The notes under the pieces were generated by a model. That model saw only the letters and a program-made list of their open reading frames with translations, was not told the DNA's origin and searched no databases. From positions 1-22,756 of the forward strand of contig JAHDCA010000005.1 in assembly GCA_020630115.1 (NCBI GenBank): DNA of 22,756 bases. The letters run 5' to 3'. Each line of letters opens with the position of its first letter. Position 1 is the stretch's first letter. The stretch comes from Candidatus Dojkabacteria bacterium. Its GTDB lineage: Bacteria > Patescibacteriota > Dojkabacteria > SC72 > JAHDCA01. The translations under genes were made by a program, and so were the position numbers. This document shows positions 7,420 to 15,138 of the stretch, piece after piece.

Positions 7420-8196
7420 ATGAAAGTCTTATCAGTAAATGTTGGAAATCTAAAAATTAGTAATATTGGTAAAATCAGTACTATTGATAAGGATTTAAAT
7501 CTTCAAAGATTGGATGTCGAAAATGCGATTAAAAATAATCTTACCAAGATATCTCCTGACATCGTTTGTTTTCAAGAGTTGAGAACCGAGTATACAGAGC
7601 ATCATGTACAAGCTGAGAAGCTTCTTGGAGCATCGTATTATGTGTATCCAAGTGTTACTGGTAATTGTGCAATAGGGTTGCGTAAAAGTATGTTTAAGAG
7701 CGTTAAAATATTTGACGCTCAGCACATAGGAACACCGCTTTTTAATAAGTATAGTATTTCAACTTTAGAAGTTGAGTATGAGGAAGTGAAATTTTATATA
7801 GTGAATTGTCATCTCCCAGCAATCAACTCCAAAAAGAGAAGACTAGCCTTAAACAGTATCTTTGACGAAAACGGTTTAACTAAAAGGCTTAACAAGTATC
7901 TGATAATGGGGGACTTTAATTTTGACCTATTTAGTAATCTTAGTTCAAGCGGTAGGCATTTTTCTAAGCTTAAGAATATTGAACACAATTCAGATTTGAT
8001 AATTCATAATTCGATGAAGGGAAATAAGGCTGAACCATCCCATAGAGTAGTTGGTACTTATAGAACATTGGATTACATGTTTAGTAATTTCCTTAAAGGT
8101 AATACAAAATCTCTTGGTTATGAGAATAGAGCAGAATTAATCGATAATGGATTGGAACTTGATCATTACGCTTTATATGCTGAGCTGGATCTTTGA
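7420..8196 (+). CDS. Endonuclease/exonuclease/phosphatase-fold (EEP) protein
   Basis: A 258-residue protein of the DNase I-like EEP superfamily, whose members hydrolyse phosphodiester or phosphomonoester bonds in nucleic acids, lipids or nucleotides. The catalytic set is visible: N7 (VNVGN), E53 in DIVCFQEL, H131 in VNCHLP, D165 and N167 in MGDFNFD, the LDYMFSN aspartate near 218, and H249 in LDHYAL. No signal peptide or membrane segment is seen. It starts 18 nt after rnpB and may be partly co-transcribed with it. The substrate cannot be told from sequence; homologues range from exonuclease III to sphingomyelinases, and it looks like neither in particular. Confidence 0.88.
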   Translation: MKVLSVNVGNLKISNIGKISTIDKDLNLQRLDVENAIKNNLTKISPDIVCFQELRTEYTEHHVQAEKLLGASYYVYPSVTGNCAIGLRKSMFKSVKIFDAQHIGTPLFNKYSISTLEVEYEEVKFYIVNCHLPAINSKKRRLALNSIFDENGLTKRLNKYLIMGDFNFDLFSNLSSSGRHFSKLKNIEHNSDLIIHNSMKGNKAEPSHRVVGTYRTLDYMFSNFLKGNTKSLGYENRAELIDNGLELDHYALYAELDL

Positions 8197-8239
8197 GATT
8201 TGCTTAAAATCAAAGAGAACAATTATGCAAGCTAAAGTA

Positions 8240-9169
8240 CTACTTAAGATATCCGTTATAGAAGCTAATCGCATCCATCTTAACTTTGCCTTCTGGTTGA
8301 ATCTCTAAAATCTCGATATGATCAGTATGGTTGCACTGGATGAATAGTCTTCTCTCTTTAAATTGGATAAATTCATTTTCTAAGCTTTCTGGTAGATTAG
8401 AGATACTTGTTGAGTGAACTTTTACATTAATTCCATTAATAGTGGACTTGGCAGTTGGCCAAGGTTGGAATGCTCTGACTTTATTATGGATCTCAAGTGC
8501 ATTCATATCTTCAAAGCTAACAAAAGAGTTCTCTTTTGCGATATCTTTCATATAGCAAAACGAAACTTTTGATTTGTCTTGATCTACTAATTTTGCCTTT
8601 CCATCAATCCAATCTTTTAAGTCTTTCTCGATCTTCTCGCAGGAGATGTCTAGAAGCTTTTGACGCAAAGTAATATTCGTGTCATCGATGTCAATTGGTA
8701 TCTTGTATTGTGATAGAATCCCGCCAGCGTCCATTCCAGCAACCATCTGAGTGAAAGTTATACCGGTTTCTTTTTCATCGTTAAGGATAGCGCCTTGGAT
8801 CGGGACTGCACCTCGGTATTTAGGTAGTAGTGAATAGTGGATGTTGATTGATTTGAATTCGGGGTTCATTAGGAAGAATTCAGGTACGATCTCACCAAAT
8901 GATAGGCAGATATTTAACTCTGGTTTGTAAGTGTCTAGTGCTAGCTGATATCTTTTGCTGTCAGAGTTTGTATGGAAAAACGGTATCTCGTTAGCGGTTG
9001 CGATCTGCTTTACAATATTGGGTGTAATCACTTGTTTACGTCCAACTTTTGCATCTCTTTTTGTTATAACGCATACGATATTGAGCCAATCGATCTCTAA
9101 ACACTTCTCAAGGACTTGTGCTGCCTCCCAATTCGAACCTAAAAATATTGTATTTACCTTTCTTCTCAT
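8240..9169 (-). CDS. fmt: Methionyl-tRNA formyltransferase
   Basis: Formylates Met-tRNA for initiation using 10-formyl-tetrahydrofolate. The 309-residue protein has the N-terminal formyltransferase fold with the catalytic triad N109, H111 (SINIHYSLLPKYRG) and D147 (GMDAGGI), the tRNA-binding loop region after GRKQVITP, and a C-terminal domain beginning at FQPWPTAK. Length is typical. It is divergent from queA across only 40 nt. A TATAAA box on the - strand lies 10 nt before the ATG. HYS replaces the usual HPS, a mild change. Confidence 0.93.
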   Translation of the reverse strand: MRRKVNTIFLGSNWEAAQVLEKCLEIDWLNIVCVITKRDAKVGRKQVITPNIVKQIATANEIPFFHTNSDSKRYQLALDTYKPELNICLSFGEIVPEFFLMNPEFKSINIHYSLLPKYRGAVPIQGAILNDEKETGITFTQMVAGMDAGGILSQYKIPIDIDDTNITLRQKLLDISCEKIEKDLKDWIDGKAKLVDQDKSKVSFCYMKDIAKENSFVSFEDMNALEIHNKVRAFQPWPTAKSTINGINVKVHSTSISNLPESLENEFIQFKERRLFIQCNHTDHIEILEIQPEGKVKMDAISFYNGYLK

Positions 9170-9179
9170 AATCGAAACT

Positions 9180-9185
9180 TTTATA
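9180..9185 (-). promoter_or_regulatory. Putative fmt -10 box
   Basis: TATAAA read on the - strand, ending 10 nt before the fmt ATG, inside the 40-nt fmt/queA divergent gap. It lies within 11 bases of the queA -10 on the other strand, so the two promoters should compete. No clear -35 is seen. Confidence 0.4.
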
Positions 9186-9196
9186 AATTTTTATTG

Positions 9197-9202
9197 TATG
9201 AT
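9197..9202 (+). promoter_or_regulatory. queA -10 box, near-leaderless
   Basis: TATGAT ending 7 nt before the queA ATG at 9210. The surrounding 19 nt match the rnpB promoter except at two positions, which supports a real promoter and predicts a leader of only one or two bases. Confidence 0.6.
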
Positions 9203-9209
9203 CATCCAT

Positions 9210-10247
9210 ATGGATATTAATCTTTTCAATTATACATTACCAGAAAGTTTGATAGCGAAATTCCCACCCAAAGTACGTGGGTTAACACGTCTACTCGAGG
9301 TGAATAGGACTACTGGTGAGTTGAGAGATAAGATGTACAAGGATCTGATTGATATCATCCCTGAGGGTGATGTATTAGTTATTAATAATACGAAAGTTAA
9401 CAAGCAAAGAGTTAACATGATCGCTGGTGATTCAACAAGGAAGATCCAACTTTTATTTTTAAAGCGTAATCAAGACGGATCTTGGGTTACTAAAGTGGGT
9501 AGACTCCGAAAACTAAAGAATGATCGTATATTGAAGATTGATGGTGAGGCTTATGTTCAAGTAGTTGAGCTTGGTTTGGAACTAGCTCGAGTGAGGATTA
9601 TAAATATTAGTGAAGAAGAATTCTTTGACCGTTTTGGTGTCGTGCCAATTCCACCATATATGAAGCGTGACTCACAAGATGAGGATTTTGATAGATACAA
9701 TACAGAATTCGCTAAAGAGTATGGAAGTGTTGCCTCACCAACTGCAAGCCTAAATATGACAAAGGATTACTTATATGCTTTAATGGCTAAAGGTGTTAAG
9801 GTCTGTGAAATTGAATTAAGAATAGGCTGGGGAACTTTTGCAACTGTTTATGAAGATGATCTTACAAGTCACAAGATACATAAAGAAACTATTTACGTCT
9901 CGCAGAAAAGTGCCGAGAGTATTAATGAAGTTAAGTATAGTGGTGGGAAAGTATGGGCGCTAGGAACTACAGTAGCGAGAACACTTGAAAGTGTTAGTAA
10001 TGAAGGTGGAAAGGTTGAACTTATTGGGGAAATGGATACTGAGATATTTATATATCCAGGCTATCAATGGAAGTGTGTAGACAGGTTAATAACAAACTTC
10101 CATGTTCCCAAAAGTACCCTACTCGCAATGGTTTCAAGCTTTGGTGGTACTAAGACAATCATGAATGCGTATCAGCATGCTGTTCATAACGAGTATAATT
10201 TCTTGAGTTACGGTGATTCGATGGTTGTAATTGGTGAATCAACATAG
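9210..10247 (+). CDS. queA: QueA-like S-adenosylmethionine:tRNA ribosyltransferase-isomerase (divergent)
   Basis: QueA converts preQ1 in tRNA to epoxyqueuosine using the ribosyl part of SAM. The start at 9210 (MDINLFNYTLPESLIAKFP, 345 residues) matches the family; the frame stays open upstream inside fmt but that part is not homologous. Family motifs kept: LVINNTKV, VPIPPYMKR, PTASL, GTF, SHKIHKE, EIFIYPGYQW, DRLITNFHVPKSTLL and SYGDSMV. Three usually conserved positions differ: PTAGLHF reads PTASLNM (N182 for His) and LHVGAGTF reads LRIGWGTF (R204 for His, W207 for Ala). tgt lies two genes downstream. The fold is certain; the exact substrate is less so. Confidence 0.88.
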   Translation: MDINLFNYTLPESLIAKFPPKVRGLTRLLEVNRTTGELRDKMYKDLIDIIPEGDVLVINNTKVNKQRVNMIAGDSTRKIQLLFLKRNQDGSWVTKVGRLRKLKNDRILKIDGEAYVQVVELGLELARVRIINISEEEFFDRFGVVPIPPYMKRDSQDEDFDRYNTEFAKEYGSVASPTASLNMTKDYLYALMAKGVKVCEIELRIGWGTFATVYEDDLTSHKIHKETIYVSQKSAESINEVKYSGGKVWALGTTVARTLESVSNEGGKVELIGEMDTEIFIYPGYQWKCVDRLITNFHVPKSTLLAMVSSFGGTKTIMNAYQHAVHNEYNFLSYGDSMVVIGEST

Positions 10248-10282
10248 TAAATTGCTTGTTTATGAATTTATTCAAAATTTAT

Positions 10283-10702
10283 TTAATACTTCTCACTAGC
10301 TCCAAATAACTGTAAGCAATTCCCCTCAGGATCTAAGAAGGTGACAACTCTTAGTTTGTTTTTGTCGTTACTGAAAGGAGTTATTGTTGGCTCTGCAATT
10401 ATTTTTACCTTTGCATGTTTCTCTAACTTTTCTACCCATTCATCAAACTTTTCTGTATTGAGATTAATCATGTGTCTCAAAGGATCAGAATTATATTCTT
10501 TAACTTCAGAATGATGCCCAATCCATAAAATATTATTATCACCAAGCTTGAAATCGTATCCATAATCTTTTTCGTATTCATTAGTCGCGGGGATATCAGT
10601 TTTTTCAATCATTTCGAGTTCCAGAAAATCTTGGTAAAACTTCATTAACTCATCTGGAGTATTGGACCAGATAAGAAGATACTTAAACGTAAAGTCATTC
10701 AT
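10283..10702 (-). CDS. Glyoxalase/bleomycin-resistance (VOC) fold protein
   Basis: A 139-residue single VOC-fold protein with two beta-alpha-beta-beta-beta halves. The first half reads FKYLLIWSNTPDELMKFYQDFLELE, and the second ends in VVTFLDPEGNCLQLFG, the usual closing DPEGN motif. Members are metal-dependent lyases, isomerases, dioxygenases or binding proteins, and the substrate is not evident. It is convergent with queA across 35 nt and divergent from the SpoU gene. Upstream on the - strand TTGATT-N17-TATTCT may be its promoter. Confidence 0.8.
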   Translation of the reverse strand: MNDFTFKYLLIWSNTPDELMKFYQDFLELEMIEKTDIPATNEYEKDYGYDFKLGDNNILWIGHHSEVKEYNSDPLRHMINLNTEKFDEWVEKLEKHAKVKIIAEPTITPFSNDKNKLRVVTFLDPEGNCLQLFGASEKY

Positions 10703-10845
10703 GTCTACTTAATAATATTACAATCGAGAATATCAAGTTCACAGTGTATAATCAATTATTATTTGGCACTCAATTATATTATTAGAAATTAATAATAAAA
10801 ATCTTGATATATTAGAATTAGATGGGATCGAAGTAAAAAACTAGT

Positions 10846-11571
10846 ATGTTACCAAAAGCACGAAAATACAAAAAAACAGATATGCATAGCTATGTGGCTG
10901 GGATCTTTCCGGTTAAGGAATTGATTAGATTTAGGAAGGAATTAGTCCTTGTGGTGTACCTATCGCAAGATTCCAAGTATGAAGGAACATTGAGGTCTTT
11001 TGCAGGTGAACTTAACAAGGCAGGGATAAGGTATGAATATAACCAAAAGATAATTGATAAATTAGCAAGTAAAGAGAATACTCAGTGTATCGCACTTTTC
11101 AATAAATTCGAATCATCACTTGAGAAAGGTAGCAATCACATTCTTTTATTCCAACCTCGCAATGCTGGTAATGTCGGAACAATAATTAGAACAATGCTTG
11201 GATTAGGATTTAAAAACCTGGCAATTATCAAGGATGCTTGTGATATCTTTAATCCATCTGTTGTTCGCTCAACTATGGGAGCTGTTTTTGGGATTAACTT
11301 TGAGTATTTCGAATCATTTGATGATTATAGAAGTAAATATCCTAATCAAAATCATTACCTAACAATGCTTGATCGCGATTCTAAATTAGCAACAGAGGTT
11401 GAGTTTGAAGAACCTTACTCGCTTGGTTTTGGTAATGAAGGGGCAGGGATTAGCAAGTCTGAAGTACAAGAATCAAAAACGATCTTTTTACCACAGACTA
11501 AAGAAATTGATTCGTATAATCTGTCTGTTGCTGCTGCTTTAACAATGTATATAGCTTCGAATAAGAAATAA
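10846..11571 (+). CDS. SpoU/TrmH-family RNA 2'-O-methyltransferase
   Basis: A 241-residue SPOUT methyltransferase that should methylate a ribose 2'-OH in rRNA or tRNA using SAM. The three SpoU motifs are clear: NAGNVGTIIRT (motif 1), LGFGNEGAGIS (motif 2) and DSYNLSVAAALTMY (motif 3), which form the trefoil-knot SAM site. The first ~90 residues are a substrate-binding domain less like the RlmB standard. The target nucleotide cannot be assigned. It is followed 2 nt later by tgt, so the two RNA-modification genes form an operon. The leader region has TATAAT at 10747-10752, and TAAAAA 6 nt before the ATG is another weak -10. Confidence 0.9.
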   Translation: MLPKARKYKKTDMHSYVAGIFPVKELIRFRKELVLVVYLSQDSKYEGTLRSFAGELNKAGIRYEYNQKIIDKLASKENTQCIALFNKFESSLEKGSNHILLFQPRNAGNVGTIIRTMLGLGFKNLAIIKDACDIFNPSVVRSTMGAVFGINFEYFESFDDYRSKYPNQNHYLTMLDRDSKLATEVEFEEPYSLGFGNEGAGISKSEVQESKTIFLPQTKEIDSYNLSVAAALTMYIASNKK

Positions 11572-11573
11572 TT

Positions 11574-12626
11574 ATGAGTGAATATTCAATAGATTTAGAA
11601 CTTAAAGATTTTGGGAAGGTACCCATATTCTTACCAGATGCCACTCGAGGCGCTATAAAAAGCATAACTACTCGAGATATCTTCGATGTTGGAACAAAAG
11701 CTCTTGTTACGAACACGCTTCACCTGACTGTTTCGCCAGGCTCTGAGAAAATTAAAGAGCTTGGAGGAATTAAAAAATTTATGAATTGGGATGGGATTGT
11801 ACTTACGGATTCTGGAGGGTTCCAGGTTTTTTCACTTTTACATAGTAAGCAGTGGGAAGGTAAAGTCCACGATGGAGGAGCTACCTTCAAATCCCCTAAA
11901 GATGGTAAAGTGATCGAGTTAACACCTGAGAGCTCAATCGACATCCAGATGAATATTGGAAGTGACATCATGGTTGTTCTTGATGATTGTCGTAAAAGTA
12001 GTGTCGGTAGAAAAGATGCGGAGATCTCTGTTGCTAGAACGCTCGAATGGGCTCAAAGATGCAGAGACTACTTTGATAGAGAATATGGAGGTACTAAAGA
12101 GACCGGTAAGATACTTACAGCTGTCGTTCAGGGGGCAAACTTCCTTGATCTTCGTGAGCATTGCGCGAAAGCCTTAGCTGAGATTGGTTTTGACGGTTAT
12201 AATTTTGGTGGCTATCTACTTGATGACGATGGTAATCTTGTCGTTGATGAACTTGCATGTGTACTAGAGAATACTCCTGATGATAAATTCAATTATGCGA
12301 TGGGTCTCGGTAAACCAAGTGATATCATTAAAGCAATTGAGATTGGGTATACTGTTTTCGATACTGTGCTTGTAACTCGTAATGCAAGACATGGTTCAGT
12401 TTATAGTTTTGACATTGAAGGACCAGAGTACAAGATGAATATTAAGAACGCTAAGTATGCCAACGATCAATCACCGATCGATTCAACGTGTGACTGCCAA
12501 GCTTGTAAGTATCATACCAGGGCCTATATCCACCAGATGATCAAAGTCGGCGAGATAACAGGTATGACTCTTGCTTCAATTCATAACTTACGATTTTACA
12601 ATCGTCTGGTTGAGGGTAAGCGGTGA
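11574..12626 (+). CDS. tgt: tRNA-guanine transglycosylase (TGT), divergent base-binding loop
   Basis: TGT swaps guanine at the wobble position of GUN anticodons for a 7-deazaguanine (preQ1 in most bacteria). The 350-residue protein keeps D79 (LTDSGGFQVFSL), D137 with C139 (VLDDC), Q186 (VVQG), the nucleophile D263 (FDTVLVTRNARHG) and the zinc ligands C306, C308, C311 and H337. Two regions are unusual: the base-binding GGLAVGE loop reads GGYLLDD (212-218), and the PTR after the nucleophile is VTR. It ends soon after the zinc site, about 30 residues shorter than standard forms. It is in an operon with the SpoU gene, and queA is nearby. Confidence 0.92.
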   Translation: MSEYSIDLELKDFGKVPIFLPDATRGAIKSITTRDIFDVGTKALVTNTLHLTVSPGSEKIKELGGIKKFMNWDGIVLTDSGGFQVFSLLHSKQWEGKVHDGGATFKSPKDGKVIELTPESSIDIQMNIGSDIMVVLDDCRKSSVGRKDAEISVARTLEWAQRCRDYFDREYGGTKETGKILTAVVQGANFLDLREHCAKALAEIGFDGYNFGGYLLDDDGNLVVDELACVLENTPDDKFNYAMGLGKPSDIIKAIEIGYTVFDTVLVTRNARHGSVYSFDIEGPEYKMNIKNAKYANDQSPIDSTCDCQACKYHTRAYIHQMIKVGEITGMTLASIHNLRFYNRLVEGKR

Positions 12627-12638
12627 AGCTGGTATAAA
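12610..12638 (+). promoter_or_regulatory. Promoter of the HD gene, leaderless
   Basis: TTGAGG at 12610-12615, a 17-nt spacer and TATAAA at 12633-12638 preceded by TGG (extended -10). The ATG of the HD gene follows after 5 nt, so the transcript should begin at or one base beside the start codon. The -35 overlaps the end of tgt. Confidence 0.7.
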
Positions 12639-12643
12639 TTAGT

Positions 12644-13270
12644 ATGGACTTACAAAAACTACTTGAATTCACAAGTTTCCTTAATAAATTCCAAAAAGTA
12701 AAACGATCACTTTACGTTACAGGGGAAGATCGAGCCGAAAATGATTCTGAACATAGTTACCAGTTAGCAATGACAGCTTGGTATGTTATTAACTCAAAAG
12801 GTCTTAACTATGATCTAGACAAGATCTTCAAGTACGCATTAGCGCATGATCTTGTTGAGGTATATGCAGGTGATACATATTGTCATACTGAGGATGAGAA
12901 TCTTAAAGAATCAAAAGAACAACGAGAAATGGAATCCTTCGAAAGGGTTTCAATAGAATTTAATGAATTCCCAGAATTGTTAAAATGTATCCACGATTAT
13001 GAAAAGAAAAGTGATAAAGAAGCATTATTTATTTACGCTCTAGATAAGATTTTGCCTCCTCTTAATATCTATCTTGATGGCGGACGAACTTGGAAAGGCT
13101 TTGAAGCATCGATAGTTGATGATAATGCTAGAGGAAGTAATAAGGTTCATTTGGAGATGCTTAAATCTAAGAACCCTAAAGTGGCTAAGAGCCCAGATAT
13201 AATGAAGATATGGGAAGATCTATACTTGGTATTGGAGGATAAAGAAGAAGAGTTATTCCCAGGGAAATGA
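12644..13270 (+). CDS. HD-domain phosphohydrolase (YfbR/HDDC2-like)
   Basis: A 208-residue single-domain HD protein of the COG1896 type, members of which are 5'-deoxynucleotidases or related nucleotide hydrolases. The metal-binding residues are visible: E36-H37 in NDSEHSYQLA, H68-D69 in ALAHDLVEVYAGDT with E72 and D77, and a late Asp in IYALDKILPP. The protein is acidic at its C terminus. The start ATG lies 5 nt after an extended -10 and has no Shine-Dalgarno. Substrate specificity cannot be read from the sequence; nucleotide monophosphates are the likely class. Confidence 0.85.
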   Translation: MDLQKLLEFTSFLNKFQKVKRSLYVTGEDRAENDSEHSYQLAMTAWYVINSKGLNYDLDKIFKYALAHDLVEVYAGDTYCHTEDENLKESKEQREMESFERVSIEFNEFPELLKCIHDYEKKSDKEALFIYALDKILPPLNIYLDGGRTWKGFEASIVDDNARGSNKVHLEMLKSKNPKVAKSPDIMKIWEDLYLVLEDKEEELFPGK

Positions 13271-13361
13271 CTTGAAGAAGTTAAGACCCACATTTGTAAG
13301 TGACTTGGATTTGAATTGAAGTATTAAATACGTTTAATAATCTAGTGAGACAATTCTCCTA

Positions 13362-13370
13362 TGCTATAAT
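13362..13370 (+). promoter_or_regulatory. Extended -10 in the HD-rny gap
   Basis: TGC followed by TATAAT (13365-13370), an extended -10 about 145 nt before rny. It is followed by a 27-codon open frame at 13398 and a second possible -10 (TATATT, 13498-13503) 11 nt before the rny ATG. The rny mRNA may therefore have either a long leader or a very short one. Confidence 0.5.
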
Positions 13371-13397
13371 CAAAAATAGTTAGAATTTTGCGAGATT

Positions 13398-13481
13398 ATG
13401 AGATTTGAGAAGCCTTTAAGTACAAGTGAAAAACAGAAATATTTCATTTCCCGTTTAATTTTAGCTGGCGTTTCGGATTAG
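13398..13481 (+). CDS. Possible 27-residue small ORF in the rny leader
   Basis: ATG at 13398 to TAG at 13479-13481 encodes a short basic peptide beginning MRFEKPLSTSEKQK and ending GVSD. It lies 27 nt after an extended -10 and 33 nt before rny, within the 244-nt gap between the HD gene and rny. It has no recognisable family and no Shine-Dalgarno. It could be a leader peptide, a small protein or chance; only its position after a good promoter speaks for it. Confidence 0.25.
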   Translation: MRFEKPLSTSEKQKYFISRLILAGVSD

Positions 13482-13514
13482 TCGGAATAATAGTTAATAT
13501 ATTACAAGTTTATA

Positions 13515-15065
13515 ATGGAAATTAGCATCATTATTGCTTTGATTGCTGCTGTTTTAACAGCTGCAGGAGGTTTCATTGTTGGTAAGAAAAACAGTACACC
13601 ACAAGATATCTCTCCTGAGAAGTTAGACGCTCTATTAAAGCAGAAGAAGTCAACTGCACTTCTGGAAGTAGAAAAGGAAGTTCAAGATATTAAAGCAAAT
13701 GCACAAAAGAAGGCCAACGAAGTCTCAGAAGAGGCTGAGAGTAGAGCTCAGAAGATAAGAAAAGATATGGCTGAGCAAGAGACTTTAATCCTTGAGAGAG
13801 AGAAGACTCTTAACGATAGATCAAAGATGATTGAAGAAAGGGTTCTTCAGAACGATAAGATTGCTGAGGACTTAAAAGTTAAAGCAGAAGAACTTTCAAA
13901 CTCAGGTGAGAAGCTTCAAGCTGAACTCGAGAAAGTTGCTCAACTTACAGTTGATGAAGCTAAGCAGAAGCTGATGGAGCAAGTTGATCAAGAGATGGTT
14001 GGCTATAAAGCTAAATCGATTAGGCAAGCTGAACAAGAAGCTAAAGAGGGTGTAGAAGAAAAATCACAGAAGATATTGATCGAATCAATGCAAAGAGTTG
14101 TTACTGATTATGTTGGTGAGACTACAACTTCTACTATTAAGATTGAAGATGAGAAGGTTAAGGGGAGAGTTATCGGTAAGCAGGGCCGAAATATCAGAGC
14201 TTTTGAAAAAGCAACTGGTGTTGATGTTGATATTGATGAATCGGATTCTTCAATCGGTCTTTCATCGTTTGACCCACTTAGAAGGGCAATCGCTTCTAAA
14301 GCTTTAGAGAAGCTTGTTAAAGATGGGCGGATTCACCCTTCATCAATCGAAGATGAAGTTAGAAAAGCAAAAAACGAGATTGCCTCTGAGATTAAAGAAA
14401 ACGGACAGATCTTAGCTGATGAAGCTAATTGGCCAGGTATGGATATGGGACTTCTAAAACTTGTAGGTAAACTTAAATACAGAACAAGTTACGGTCAGTC
14501 AATGATGTCTCATACAGTTGAGGTAATCAGGATGGGTGCTGTACTTGCTGCTGAAGTTGGAGCAGATATTGATCTAGTTAAAAAAGCATGTTTACTTCAC
14601 GATATCGGTAAAGTTCTTACTCATAAAGTTGAAGGAGCTCATCACCACATTTCAGGTCAGATCGCTAGAAAATACAATCTCCCTGATAAACTTGTTAATG
14701 CAATTGAAGCTCATCACTTGGATATTGAACCTCAGAGTATTGAGGCATGGTTGGTTCACATGGCTGATGCTATCTCTGGAGCGAGACCAGGAGCTCGTAA
14801 AGAGAGTTTTGAGGATTTCATTAAGAGGATGGAAGGACTTGAAAACACAGCAAAAGAAGTTGCAGGTAATAAGGCAGATGATGTATTTGCAATTCAAGCA
14901 GGACGGGAACTAAGAGTTATTGTTAAACCTCGAAGTACATCTGATGATGATATCGTGGTTTTGGCTAAAGAGATTGCTGATGCGATCCATGATACTCAGA
15001 CATACCCAGGTACAGTTAAAGTTAATGTTATTAGAGAAGTAAGAGCTCAAGAAACGGCAATGTAA
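13515..15065 (+). CDS. rny: Ribonuclease Y
   Basis: Membrane-anchored endoribonuclease that starts mRNA decay. The 516-residue protein has the expected layout: an N-terminal membrane helix (about 3-22), a long charged coiled coil (about 35-200), a KH RNA-binding domain with the GKQGR loop (221-225) in VKGRVIGKQGRNIRAFE, and an HD domain with the catalytic H362-D363 (CLLHDIGK) followed by HHHISGQIA and AHH motifs. Length is standard. A terminator follows. The partner gene ymdB, next to rny in many bacteria, lies two genes downstream. Confidence 0.97.
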   Translation: MEISIIIALIAAVLTAAGGFIVGKKNSTPQDISPEKLDALLKQKKSTALLEVEKEVQDIKANAQKKANEVSEEAESRAQKIRKDMAEQETLILEREKTLNDRSKMIEERVLQNDKIAEDLKVKAEELSNSGEKLQAELEKVAQLTVDEAKQKLMEQVDQEMVGYKAKSIRQAEQEAKEGVEEKSQKILIESMQRVVTDYVGETTTSTIKIEDEKVKGRVIGKQGRNIRAFEKATGVDVDIDESDSSIGLSSFDPLRRAIASKALEKLVKDGRIHPSSIEDEVRKAKNEIASEIKENGQILADEANWPGMDMGLLKLVGKLKYRTSYGQSMMSHTVEVIRMGAVLAAEVGADIDLVKKACLLHDIGKVLTHKVEGAHHHISGQIARKYNLPDKLVNAIEAHHLDIEPQSIEAWLVHMADAISGARPGARKESFEDFIKRMEGLENTAKEVAGNKADDVFAIQAGRELRVIVKPRSTSDDDIVVLAKEIADAIHDTQTYPGTVKVNVIREVRAQETAM

Positions 15066-15096
15066 ATTGATCTGGCTTTTTTGATTAGAATTTTAA

Positions 15097-15120
15097 GGCA
15101 CCTCCTTGGAGGTGTCTTTT
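15097..15120 (+). terminator. Intrinsic terminator after rny
   Basis: An 8-bp stem (GGCACCTC at 15097-15104 with GAGGTGTC at 15109-15116, one G-U pair), a CTTG loop and four T residues, 31 nt after the rny stop. The next gene's promoter follows within 3 nt. Confidence 0.8.
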
Positions 15121-15122
15121 GT

Positions 15123-15131
15123 TGGTATAAT
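15123..15131 (+). promoter_or_regulatory. Extended -10 of the MFS gene, leaderless
   Basis: TGG plus a perfect TATAAT (15126-15131) directly after the rny terminator. The TTG chosen as start of the MFS gene (15139) lies 7 nt later, so it would be at the 5' end of the transcript. Confidence 0.65.
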
Positions 15132-15138
15132 AATTGCT

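Noticed and set aside
8191..8216. Short inverted repeat between the EEP gene and fmt as a terminator
   Set aside because: The 6-bp stem (CTTTGA/TCAAAG) is AT-rich and lacks a T tract, so it is not convincing.
8955..9209. Open upstream extension of the queA frame, overlapping fmt
   Set aside because: The translated residues are the antisense of fmt and match no QueA N terminus. QueA begins normally at MDINLFNYTLP (9210), and a promoter sits just before it.
15106..15138. Upstream TTG start of the MFS gene
   Set aside because: It lies within the rny terminator hairpin and before the extended -10, so it would not be transcribed from the MFS promoter.
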